NCBI GenBank assembly: GCA_021812785.1
Contig: JAKAMR010000071.1
Span: 1 to 13,407, forward strand
Length of the DNA stretch: 13,407 bases
Source: Nitrospirota bacterium
Lineage (GTDB): Bacteria > Nitrospirota > Thermodesulfovibrionia > Thermodesulfovibrionales > JdFR-88
Direction of reading: 5' to 3'
Positions 1-5,721 of this stretch are shown here, in pieces. Below the pieces are notes generated by a model. That model searched no databases. It saw nothing but the letters and a program-made list of their open reading frames with translations, and was not told the origin of the DNA. Made by a program: the position numbers and the translations under genes. Within the stretch, counting starts at the first letter, position 1. The number at the start of each line of letters is the position of its first letter.

Positions 1-76
1 GAGTTCCCTCGGCGCGGATGGAAAAGAAGGCGGTGAGGGCTATGACGCGGATATCAACAACTGGGAAATGCAGTAA
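1..76 (+). CDS. gspG: Type II secretion major pseudopilin GspG, C-terminal end only
   Basis: The frame beginning at base 2 reads SSLGADGKEGGEGYDAD followed by INNWEMQ and a TAA stop at 74-76. This is the characteristic end of GspG: the Gly/Asp-rich calcium-binding loop (GADGxxGGEGxDADI) and the terminal Asn-Trp. GspG is the major pseudopilin, which polymerises in the periplasm into the T2SS pseudopilus. Only about the last 24 residues are in the window; the rest lies to the left. The reading frame overlaps the start of gspH, as expected for translationally coupled gspG-gspH. Identification rests on this short tail plus the position directly before gspH. Confidence 0.85.
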   Translation, partial: SSLGADGKEGGEGYDADINNWEMQ

Positions 77-503
77 AGGCTTCACGTTCCTCGAACTTGT
101 AGTCGTACTCTTCATCATTTCCCTCTTCTTCACGCTGGCGGTGCCCGCGTTCAGGCGCAATTACGCCCAAACGGACGCGCTTAAAGTTGCCTCCGTCCTC
201 CGGGAGCTGAACGATTCCTCGGTCGCGATGAAGAAGAATTTCGACATCACCTTCGACATGGACGCGGGGAAGATATCCTGGACAGGTCCCGAAGGCAAGA
301 AGTCCATGGACGTTAAAGGGTTGACCCAGGTGGCTATTCCCTCCAGGGGGGCCGTGAAGGAAGGTTCCCTTAAGGTGCTGTTTGGCCCCATGGGCGCACC
401 CGAGAACATTGACGTCTACATGAAGGGCAAAGGGGCGCTCTGGAGGGTGTCCCTGAATGAGCTGAGCGGAAGGGTAAAGGTAAGCAGTATTGAGAAGAAG
501 TGA
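42..503 (+). CDS. gspH: Type II secretion minor pseudopilin GspH
   Basis: A prepilin-like protein of 153 residues from the ATG at 42. A short basic leader, MTRISTTGKCSKG, ends in the Gly cut by prepilin peptidase GspO/PilD. The mature N-terminus FTFLELVVVLFIIS has Phe at +1 and Glu at +5, followed by a hydrophobic helix (about residues 14-35) and a globular domain. As the first pseudopilin after GspG, with I, J and K following, it is GspH, a minor pseudopilin near the pseudopilus tip. An ATG at 18 is also in frame but gives a longer leader and has no ribosome binding site. The 42 start has a weak GGTGAG upstream and gives a usual leader length. It overlaps the last 35 bp of gspG, and its end overlaps gspI by 14 bp. 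GspH sequences diverge, so the letter partly rests on gene order. Confidence 0.85.
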   Translation: MTRISTTGKCSKGFTFLELVVVLFIISLFFTLAVPAFRRNYAQTDALKVASVLRELNDSSVAMKKNFDITFDMDAGKISWTGPEGKKSMDVKGLTQVAIPSRGAVKEGSLKVLFGPMGAPENIDVYMKGKGALWRVSLNELSGRVKVSSIEKK

Positions 504-825
504 AGGTTTTTCCCTCCTTGAAGTGCTGATAGCGATTGCGATCGTGGGCACCCTGCTCGTTGCCATCATAGATATGGTGAACTACCATTTATCCGTTATA
601 GACAGGTATCAGACGCTCTCCGTTGCAACCATGCTGGGCAGAGAGAAACTGCACGAACTGCAGGCGGCGCCCAAAGAGGAGAAAGGGAGCTTTCCGGAGC
701 CCTACCAGGACTATTCATACAAAACCAGTATAGTGAACGGCCCGCTGCCGTTCCTGAATGAGCTGGATATGCAGGTAAGCAAGGGCCGGGATGAGGTTAA
801 CCTGAAGATGTTCATAAGCAAGTAA
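490..825 (+). CDS. gspI: Type II secretion minor pseudopilin GspI
   Basis: A protein of 111 residues with a very short leader, MRRSEG, then the mature N-terminus FSLLEVLIAIAIVGTLL (Phe+1, Glu+5, hydrophobic helix). Around residues 45-56 it has AxMLGREKLHEL, matching the ALxLAxxKLxEL pattern found after the helix in GspI. GspI starts the tip complex by binding GspJ and GspK. The start is TTG at 490. It is forced: a TAA lies in frame at 481-483 and no other start codon falls between that stop and the conserved core. The start overlaps the end of gspH by 14 bp, and AAAGG sits about 10 bp upstream, suggesting translational coupling. The length is close to the family's usual 110-130 residues. Confidence 0.9.
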   Translation: MRRSEGFSLLEVLIAIAIVGTLLVAIIDMVNYHLSVIDRYQTLSVATMLGREKLHELQAAPKEEKGSFPEPYQDYSYKTSIVNGPLPFLNELDMQVSKGRDEVNLKMFISK

Positions 826-876
826 TAATGATGAATATGGCAGGCATATACCAAAGGGCAATAAGGGAACTGGCGA

Positions 877-1485
877 ATGAGTTTTTTCTTTTTCTTTTTT
901 AAAAGGCCGCCTGACAAAAAAAGAAAAGACGGGGGCTTTACGCTCATTGAGGTGCTGCTGGCAACCGCGCTTACAGTGGTGGTGCTTGCGGCTGTTTATG
1001 GCACCTTCTTCCTGGTTGAAAAAGCTCGGGAAGGGGCCAACGGTTCTCTTGTCAGGATGTACGAGGCCCAGAAGATCATGGACGTCCTCAGGCGTGAGAT
1101 AGAGGCGATGAACGGCCCGGTAACGCTTGTGGACAAAGAGTACTTCGGCAAAAGGGGGGCCAGCTTGTCCTTCTCCGCCTTTTCGCCCAAAAACGGCGTC
1201 CTCTCGAAGATCAGCTACTTTGCGCAGGAGGGGGACAAAAAAGATAAAGACACCATAGACCTGATCAAGGAACTCCAGGCGCCGGGCGGGGCCATCGAGA
1301 ACGCCCCACTGATAGAAAACATCGAGGAGTTTTCAGTCCAGATCTACTCCGGGGGAAAATGGGTGCGCACACTCCAGGCAAGCAGCCCCCCTGGCGACGT
1401 GCACGTCACGCTAAAGATCCTCTTTAAGGGTACTCCCTTGATCATGGAGGAAACGGTAACGCCCAGAATAGGGAAACAGCTTTGA
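877..1485 (+). CDS. gspJ: Type II secretion minor pseudopilin GspJ
   Basis: A 202-residue pseudopilin. The processing site is KDGG|FTLIEVLLATAL at residues 17-32: Phe21 is +1 and Glu25 is +5. The region between the helix and the C-terminus (IDLIKEL near 130, IENIEEFSVQIYSGGKW near 144) fits GspJ, which builds the tip heterotrimer with GspI and GspK. The 20-residue leader is odd: it begins M-S then six consecutive Phe, encoded by a T-rich tract (879-900), before a Lys/Arg stretch. The ATG at 877 is supported by AAGGGA at 863-868, 8 bp upstream. A 51-bp gap separates it from gspI, the only real gap in the pseudopilin part of the operon. Its end overlaps gspK by 4 bp (TTGA). Confidence 0.9.
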   Translation: MSFFFFFFKRPPDKKRKDGGFTLIEVLLATALTVVVLAAVYGTFFLVEKAREGANGSLVRMYEAQKIMDVLRREIEAMNGPVTLVDKEYFGKRGASLSFSAFSPKNGVLSKISYFAQEGDKKDKDTIDLIKELQAPGGAIENAPLIENIEEFSVQIYSGGKWVRTLQASSPPGDVHVTLKILFKGTPLIMEETVTPRIGKQL

Positions 1486-2348
1486 TCGGGAAAAGGAGTG
1501 AAAAAAACGGAGGGTTCGTACTTGTGCTCGTTCTCCTGGTGCTGGCCGTGCTTCTAGCCATGGCGGTGGACTTTGCCTACGGAGTGTACGTAAATGTGAG
1601 CGGCCTTCACAACCTGGATACCCTTCAGACCCTCTCCACTGAGGGTTCTTCCCTGATAGACAGCTCCGCCAATGTCTTTCTCCAGGCGCTTGCACAGGGC
1701 GGCATCCCTTTAGACGGGGAGGACATGACACTGCCGGTGGATGACGGCACGACGGTCCATTTCGTGGCGGTCGATGAGAACGGAAAGTTCAATCTGAATA
1801 CCCTTGTCCAGCCCAACGGAGACTTGAACAAGGACGCTTACCAGTCTTTCAAGCGGCTTTTGAAAGCCCTCAACATGGATGAGACCATAGCTGACAAGGT
1901 GGTATACTGGATCAACCCCGCCGCCGTCCCGGACGCCCAGGTCAAAGAAAATTCAAAAAGAGGCTACCTGGACAGCACGGAGGAGTTGGGATTGTTCATC
2001 GACAAGGCGTCTTATGATACACTAAAAAATTACGTGACCGTATACGGCGATGGCTTGATAAACATCAATAGCGCACAAGCCCCGGTTCTTATGAGCCTGT
2101 CGGACAGTATTAGCCAGGACCTGGCGGAAAGAATCATTGAGAGAAGAAAGCTTGAGCCCTTCAAGAACGTTGGTGAGCTTTCGCAGGTCGCGGGGTTTGA
2201 AAACCTGGGCCTGCAGCTTGTCCAGTATATAACGGCCACAAGCTCCGCCATCCGTGTAACTGCGAGCGCTGAGAGAGATGGGCTGGACAGGACCGTGGAG
2301 GGCGTGATGGACCCAACTGGAAAGATACTTTTCTGGAGGGAAAACTAA
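1482..2348 (+). CDS. gspK: Type II secretion tip pseudopilin GspK
   Basis: A 288-residue protein with leader MIGKRSEKNGG and mature N-terminus FVLVLVLLVLAVLLAMAVDF. Position +5 is Leu, not Glu; absence of Glu5 is a known hallmark of GspK, which caps the pseudopilus tip and needs no neighbour above it. The later region has the features of the GspK insertion domain: FNLNTLVQPNG (about residues 103-113), LNMDETIADKVVYWI, GYLDSTEEL, and a helix-hairpin-helix-like stretch (GLININSAQAPVL, then VGELSQVAGF, about 190-245) found in the SAM-like part of the family. The start is TTG at 1482, inside the gspJ stop (TTGA), with AGGGAAA upstream; this overlap suggests translational coupling. It is slightly shorter than the 310-330 residues of proteobacterial GspK. 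Confidence 0.93.
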   Translation: MIGKRSEKNGGFVLVLVLLVLAVLLAMAVDFAYGVYVNVSGLHNLDTLQTLSTEGSSLIDSSANVFLQALAQGGIPLDGEDMTLPVDDGTTVHFVAVDENGKFNLNTLVQPNGDLNKDAYQSFKRLLKALNMDETIADKVVYWINPAAVPDAQVKENSKRGYLDSTEELGLFIDKASYDTLKNYVTVYGDGLININSAQAPVLMSLSDSISQDLAERIIERRKLEPFKNVGELSQVAGFENLGLQLVQYITATSSAIRVTASAERDGLDRTVEGVMDPTGKILFWREN

Positions 2349-2355
2349 AAAACCG

Positions 2356-3438
2356 ATGAAGGCTTTTTTCGATCTTAAAGACGCCAAAGGCGGCACCGTT
2401 TTTGTCTTCGACGGCAAAAAAGGGCAATTCTCCTCCATGCCCTTCACCATTGACGCGGAGGGTAAAAAACTCTCGATAGAGGAACAGCTCCCCGCCGTGG
2501 AAGACGTACGTCTGGCCCTGCCTCTTTTCATGCTTGGCTTCAGGCTTCTTGAATTTCCGTTCCCGGGGATGGAAAAGATACGCCACGCCCTTCCCTTCGA
2601 GCTGGAAGGCATGGTGCTAAAGGGGCTTGATGAGATAGTCTGGGACGTGATCCCGGTGGGCCATGCGGAAGGGACCCAGAGGGTGCTTGCGGTCTATACG
2701 GAAAAAAAGGCCTTAAGGGGCATTTTAAATTCCTTTAAGCAGGTGTCGCTGGAACCCTCTGTTGTCACATCGATAGAGCTTACACACGTTCTGGATGCCC
2801 AGGTTTTGAACGATAATGAGACGGGCGCCGATATCTCGGAGGCACTTCTTTCCCCTCCCCCTTCGGGACTGGAAGAAAGGGCGGCGCTGGCCCAGGCCGA
2901 ACTGGCGAGGCAGAAACCCACCATTAACTTGAGGGCCGGTGAACTGCAATATACAAAACCCCGGGAGGAATTCGGGCGGCGGATGAAGACCGCCTTCGTG
3001 CTTGTCTCGCTCCTGCTCCTGATATTCTCTATAAAATCAGCCATGGGTTTGTACTTTCTGAACAAGGAGGCCGGGGCCATGGAAAGACAAATGAAAAGGT
3101 CCCTTTCAAACATGATGCCCGGCCGGGGGGAGGGCAACATGGAGGTCTCTCTAATGGAACTCGAAGGAGGCCTTACGGAACTCCGCAGGGAGCAAGCTGG
3201 GTTTGGCGGGGTGTCGCCCCTTGAGGCCCTGAAGAAGCTTTCCCTGCATAAAGCCGGAGGGGTAGTGATAAGCGGCATCTCGATGAACGCCCAGGGGATG
3301 ACCCTGAAAGGAGAGGCCCGCACGCTTTCGGACGTAGAGGCCGAAAAAAACGCCATCAGCCAGGACTTTGACCAAGTGAATGTGCTTGAAACCAACCAGT
3401 CCGGCAACACGGTGCTTTTCACCCTGAGAATAAAGTGA
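2356..3438 (+). CDS. gspL: Type II secretion assembly-platform protein GspL
   Basis: A 360-residue bitopic protein. The N-terminal cytoplasmic actin-like part (residues 1-200) includes the ALPFELEGM motif near 78-86, typical of the GspL/PilM group. The stretch INLRAGELQYTKP (190-202) sits just before the membrane, as in other GspL proteins. There is one transmembrane helix at about 212-235, followed by a coiled-coil-prone segment and a small ferredoxin-like periplasmic domain (about 280-360). GspL binds the GspE ATPase in the cytoplasm and GspM in the membrane, passing force to the pseudopilus. It starts 7 bp after gspK. The spacing to the GGAGGG at 2335-2340 is long, so translation may depend on coupling. 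Divergent family; context and topology make the call strong. Confidence 0.88.
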   Translation: MKAFFDLKDAKGGTVFVFDGKKGQFSSMPFTIDAEGKKLSIEEQLPAVEDVRLALPLFMLGFRLLEFPFPGMEKIRHALPFELEGMVLKGLDEIVWDVIPVGHAEGTQRVLAVYTEKKALRGILNSFKQVSLEPSVVTSIELTHVLDAQVLNDNETGADISEALLSPPPSGLEERAALAQAELARQKPTINLRAGELQYTKPREEFGRRMKTAFVLVSLLLLIFSIKSAMGLYFLNKEAGAMERQMKRSLSNMMPGRGEGNMEVSLMELEGGLTELRREQAGFGGVSPLEALKKLSLHKAGGVVISGISMNAQGMTLKGEARTLSDVEAEKNAISQDFDQVNVLETNQSGNTVLFTLRIK

Positions 3439-3465
3439 AAAAGTAAAAAGATAAAAAAATAAAAA

Positions 3466-4041
3466 ATGAACATAAGGGCATATATAGACGATCTGAACGA
3501 AAAACTTCGGGCCCTGCCGGAAGCCGCCAGGAAGTTTTATGAGGACCGGAGGCAAAAAAAGGAATTTCTCATCCCGGCGGCCGTTATCGGCGTGCTTGCC
3601 GTTTTGGCGTTGTCACTCTGGCTTGCCAGAGGGGCGGCAGCCAGGCGGCTTGCCTATGACAAACAGATAGCGGCCCGGTTCGAGGCCGTGAGCGGGCAAT
3701 ACGCCACTCTCAAAGACCAGGTAGACGAATTCAAAAGGCGTGCCGCCCTGAGCCCGCGCCAGGGGATAATCAATGCTCTGGACGGCCTTTTCACGAGCAC
3801 TGGACTAAAGAGCAAGGTGGCGGCCATAAACCCGCTGGAAACGAAGACCATGGACGGATTCACATCGGAGCAGGCCGAAGTCACCCTTAAAAAGCTGGAT
3901 TTGAATGAGACCGTGAACCTGCTGTACAGGATCAGGAAGGCCCCGATGCTTCTGACTGTTAAAGAGGCTGATTTCAGGAACTCCTTTTCGGCGCCCGCGC
4001 TGGACGTAAGGCTTGTGCTGGCCCTTACAAGAGCCAAGTGA
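3466..4041 (+). CDS. gspM: Type II secretion assembly-platform protein GspM-like
   Basis: A 191-residue bitopic protein with a short basic cytoplasmic N-terminus rich in Lys/Arg, one transmembrane helix at about residues 35-53 (FLIPAAVIGVLAVLALSLWL), a helical segment (60-95), and a small alpha/beta domain to the end. This topology, the size, and the position between gspL and gspN indicate GspM, the partner of GspL in the inner-membrane platform. There is little sequence conservation in this family, so the call depends on context and layout. The 27-bp gap from gspL is almost entirely A with a few G/T, and no ribosome binding site is visible before the ATG at 3466; the start is the one that keeps the full basic N-terminus. 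Confidence 0.82.
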   Translation: MNIRAYIDDLNEKLRALPEAARKFYEDRRQKKEFLIPAAVIGVLAVLALSLWLARGAAARRLAYDKQIAARFEAVSGQYATLKDQVDEFKRRAALSPRQGIINALDGLFTSTGLKSKVAAINPLETKTMDGFTSEQAEVTLKKLDLNETVNLLYRIRKAPMLLTVKEADFRNSFSAPALDVRLVLALTRAK

Positions 4042-4101
4042 AAAAAATCCCAAAAAGTCGAAAAAAGGAAACGCAAAAAGATCTTTCTTAATTTTTAATT
4101 C

Positions 4102-4860
4102 GTGAAAAAAATAAGAACAAAAAAAATTATCATAATCCTTGCGGTTATCATTGCACTGCCCATGTTCCTGTGGTACGCCGCCGTGCCGGATTCATCAATA
4201 GGGTATCTGCTTGCCTCCCGCCCCGTGGGACCCGGGCTTTCCATAGAGGCAACCAATTTCCACAAAGGGCTTTTTTTCAGCTTCGGGGCGGACGCCGTGA
4301 GCGCAAAGAACGGCGGGAAAGTAGCCCTGATCTTAAAAGATGTTCACGGGCGGATAAACCCGCTGGCCCTCCTGTTATTCCGGCTTAACGTCCCTTTCCG
4401 GGCCTCGCTGGCGGGGGGCACGGCCAGGGGCTTTTTCGATTACAGCTTCTTTTCAGGACAAAAAAAACTGCGGGTCAGGTTTGACAGCGTCCAGATAGGG
4501 GAACTGCCACCGCTGAAAAGGTCTGTCTCCGGGGTGCTTAATGCAAACCTTGCATTCAGCGGAGACAAGGGGAATTTTCTATTCACCCTGGACAGCCTGG
4601 GCAATTTCCCTTACGGGTTCAGATCGGCAAACGGGGTGGCGAGGTTAACGGGAACGGAGATCAACATCGGATCGGTCTCGCTTGATTCCCCTGACACTTA
4701 CGCCAAGTTGAAAGGCCAGGCAAATCTTGAAAACGGCTCATACAATCTAAGGCTTGAGATCACGAAGCAGGGGGCGCCGGACCCGTTGTTAACTCCCTAT
4801 CAGCAGTCTCCCGGATATTACGTCATCCCCCTTTCAGGCGATTTCCGCCAACTCCTTTAA
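4102..4860 (+). CDS. gspN: Type II secretion system protein GspN
   Basis: A 252-residue protein with a Lys-rich N-terminus and a membrane anchor or uncleaved signal (residues 9-27, IIIILAVIIALPMFLWYAA). The remainder is a beta-rich periplasmic domain with repeated patterns such as SIEATNFHKGLFFSF, KVALILKDVHGRINP and VSGVLNANLAFSGDKGNF, and it ends in IPLSGDFRQLL. The pattern of amphipathic strands ending in GxFxxP/L matches GspN (related to AsmA-like and LPS-transport folds), an accessory T2SS protein whose exact job is unclear. The start is GTG at 4102; 60 bp of A-rich sequence without an obvious ribosome binding site separate it from gspM. It is the last T2SS gene here; neither gspC nor gspD follows within the window. 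Confidence 0.82.
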   Translation: MKKIRTKKIIIILAVIIALPMFLWYAAVPDSSIGYLLASRPVGPGLSIEATNFHKGLFFSFGADAVSAKNGGKVALILKDVHGRINPLALLLFRLNVPFRASLAGGTARGFFDYSFFSGQKKLRVRFDSVQIGELPPLKRSVSGVLNANLAFSGDKGNFLFTLDSLGNFPYGFRSANGVARLTGTEINIGSVSLDSPDTYAKLKGQANLENGSYNLRLEITKQGAPDPLLTPYQQSPGYYVIPLSGDFRQLL

Positions 4861-4868
4861 AGTGAGAA

Positions 4869-4948
4869 GCGAGCGCACCCCGAAGGGCCAGCGCGCGATT
4901 CAGGCTAATGGAAACTCCTTACATTCGATACCCGGAAGGGCATAAAAT
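4869..4948 (-). repeat. Dispersed intergenic hairpin repeat, copy B (inverted)
   Basis: Read on the - strand, this 80-bp block has the same three modules as the pair at 9594-9766: (i) ATTTTATGCCCTTCCGGGTA at 4948-4929, containing a hairpin ATGCCC-TTCC-GGGTAT with one G-T pair; (ii) TCGAATGTAAGGA at 4928-4916, identical in all three copies; (iii) an 18-bp variable spacer and a G/C-rich module beginning CGCGCGCTGGCCC at 4897. It lies just after gspN and before the cytochrome gene. No coding capacity is visible. It looks like a REP- or MITE-like element; no terminal transposase was seen. Confidence 0.7.
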
Positions 4949-4975
4949 TAAAAAAAATAGCCTTTTAAGAACTTC

Positions 4976-5003
4976 TTCAATAATTCCGTACCGGTGATAG
5001 AAT
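4976..5003 (+). promoter_or_regulatory. Possible promoter for the cytochrome gene
   Basis: An extended -10 element, TGA-TAGAAT (TAGAAT at 4998-5003, preceded by TG at 4995-4996), has a poor -35 (TTCAAT, 4976-4981) 16 bp upstream. It would put the transcript start near 5010 and leave a leader of about 115 bases before the ATG at 5125. An alternative is the CTTACA-19-TAAAAT pair inside the repeat at 4918-4948. Neither is proven. Confidence 0.35.
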
Positions 5004-5038
5004 ACAAATATGGATGTAGTTTATTCGCATTGTTCAAT

Positions 5039-5117
5039 AGGGGAAACAAAAACCCCTGGAACCCATGTGAAAATTCAGGGGAGAAGCCCGTAAGGGGCCG
5101 GGGAAACCCGGGGGAGG
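5039..5117 (+). promoter_or_regulatory. Structured 5' leader of the cytochrome gene, including its ribosome binding site
   Basis: Consecutive self-complementary segments lie directly before the cytochrome start: AGGGG (5039-5043) with CCCCT (5053-5057); CCCCTGGA (5053-5060) with TTCAGGGG (5074-5081); CCC-GTAA-GGG (5087-5096); and CCGGG-GAAA-CCCGG (5098-5111). The last two have GNRA-type tetraloops. The first two stems share the same CCCCT and cannot form together. The Shine-Dalgarno GGGGGAGG (5110-5117) touches the last stem and lies 7 bp before the ATG. This suggests control at the RNA level. I do not recognise it as a known riboswitch class. Confidence 0.45.
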
Positions 5118-5124
5118 CTGCCCG

Positions 5125-5670
5125 ATGACGTGCAAAGCCCGCAAGTCTTTCATCCCGTACCTGGTGTTTTTGTTTTTTTCGCCGGCCTTTTTCCCGGCCC
5201 TTTTCCCGGCCGATTCCCTTGCGTTCGGCCCCCACGGCAAACTGGAATGCGCTGCTTGCCATGCTGTCCATCCCTTGAAAAACGGGATCAGACTGGCCGC
5301 AGCCCTGCACGAAAGGGTTGCCGGTGGGGCGGCAGGCTATGTTTTTGCAGGTGTGAGGGGCTCATGTATGGAATGCCACAAGGCGGGGGACAAGACAAAA
5401 CTGGGGATAGGGTCCGTTTGCGCCATTCATGAGAACCATACGGGAATCAAGATTTTTCCGGGTATCAGAGTGCCCCTATCACTTTTACAGGAAGGGAAGA
5501 TAGGATGCGGCAGCTGCCATGACCCTCACCGCACGAACTCAAATTATAAATATCTGATCATCAAAACGAAAAACGGCAAGAAGATCCGAGACCTCTGCGC
5601 CATCTGCCACGGCAAAAAAACAAAAAAAACAAAAATAAATGCAGACCAGCAGATACTTAAGTGTGTTTAG
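5125..5670 (+). CDS. Exported tetraheme cytochrome c (doubled-CXXCH type)
   Basis: A 181-residue protein with a signal peptide: a basic start (KARKS), a Phe/Leu/Pro-rich hydrophobic core (residues 9-30) and probable cleavage near ADSLA (about residue 33). Four c-type haem attachment sites are visible: CAACH (42-46), CMECH (81-85), CGSCH (128-132) and CAICH (158-162). CHAVHP and CHDPH match the doubled CXXCH family, in which an extra His ligates a neighbouring haem. It is expected to be a periplasmic or exported electron carrier that requires cytochrome c maturation. The C-terminus after the last haem is Lys-rich (KKTKKTK), encoded by an A-rich run. The ATG at 5125 has GGGGGAGG 7 bp upstream. 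The electron partner cannot be told from the sequence. It follows the T2SS operon but probably has separate transcription. Confidence 0.88.
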   Translation: MTCKARKSFIPYLVFLFFSPAFFPALFPADSLAFGPHGKLECAACHAVHPLKNGIRLAAALHERVAGGAAGYVFAGVRGSCMECHKAGDKTKLGIGSVCAIHENHTGIKIFPGIRVPLSLLQEGKIGCGSCHDPHRTNSNYKYLIIKTKNGKKIRDLCAICHGKKTKKTKINADQQILKCV

Positions 5671-5677
5671 AAAGACA

Positions 5678-5704
5678 AAAAAACCTGACCGGGTCAGGTT
5701 TTTT
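5678..5704. terminator. Bidirectional intrinsic terminator between cytochrome and nrnA genes
   Basis: ACCTGAC (5683-5689) pairs with GTCAGGT (5693-5699) around a CGG loop, and the stem extends through A and T runs on both sides (A 5678-5682, T 5700-5704). It lies between the convergent ends at 5670 and 5722, with a T-run on each strand, so it can serve both genes. Confidence 0.85.
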
Positions 5705-5721
5705 AGATAGGTAAGATCAAA

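Noticed and set aside
18..503. Longer gspH from the ATG at 18.
   Set aside because: No ribosome binding site lies upstream and the leader would be unusually long; the ATG at 42 fits pseudopilin leaders better.
828..902. A 24-codon ORF (MMNMAGIYQRAIRELANE...) between gspI and gspJ.
   Set aside because: It has no recognisable domain, ends in the T tract, and the gspJ start at 877 already has a good ribosome binding site. It is kept only as a note on frame shifts.
2694..3473. Long open frame (259 codons) on the - strand across gspL.
   Set aside because: It is antisense to gspL, has Ser/Arg-rich low-complexity translation and no recognisable domain.
5058..5160. Cobalamin-riboswitch-like words (GTGAAAATTC, CCCG..TAA, GATGA, CCCGCAAGTC) before and over the cytochrome start.
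   Set aside because: Only fragments match and spacing is wrong. The last words fall inside the signal-peptide coding sequence, and no full box is present; a covariance scan would settle it.
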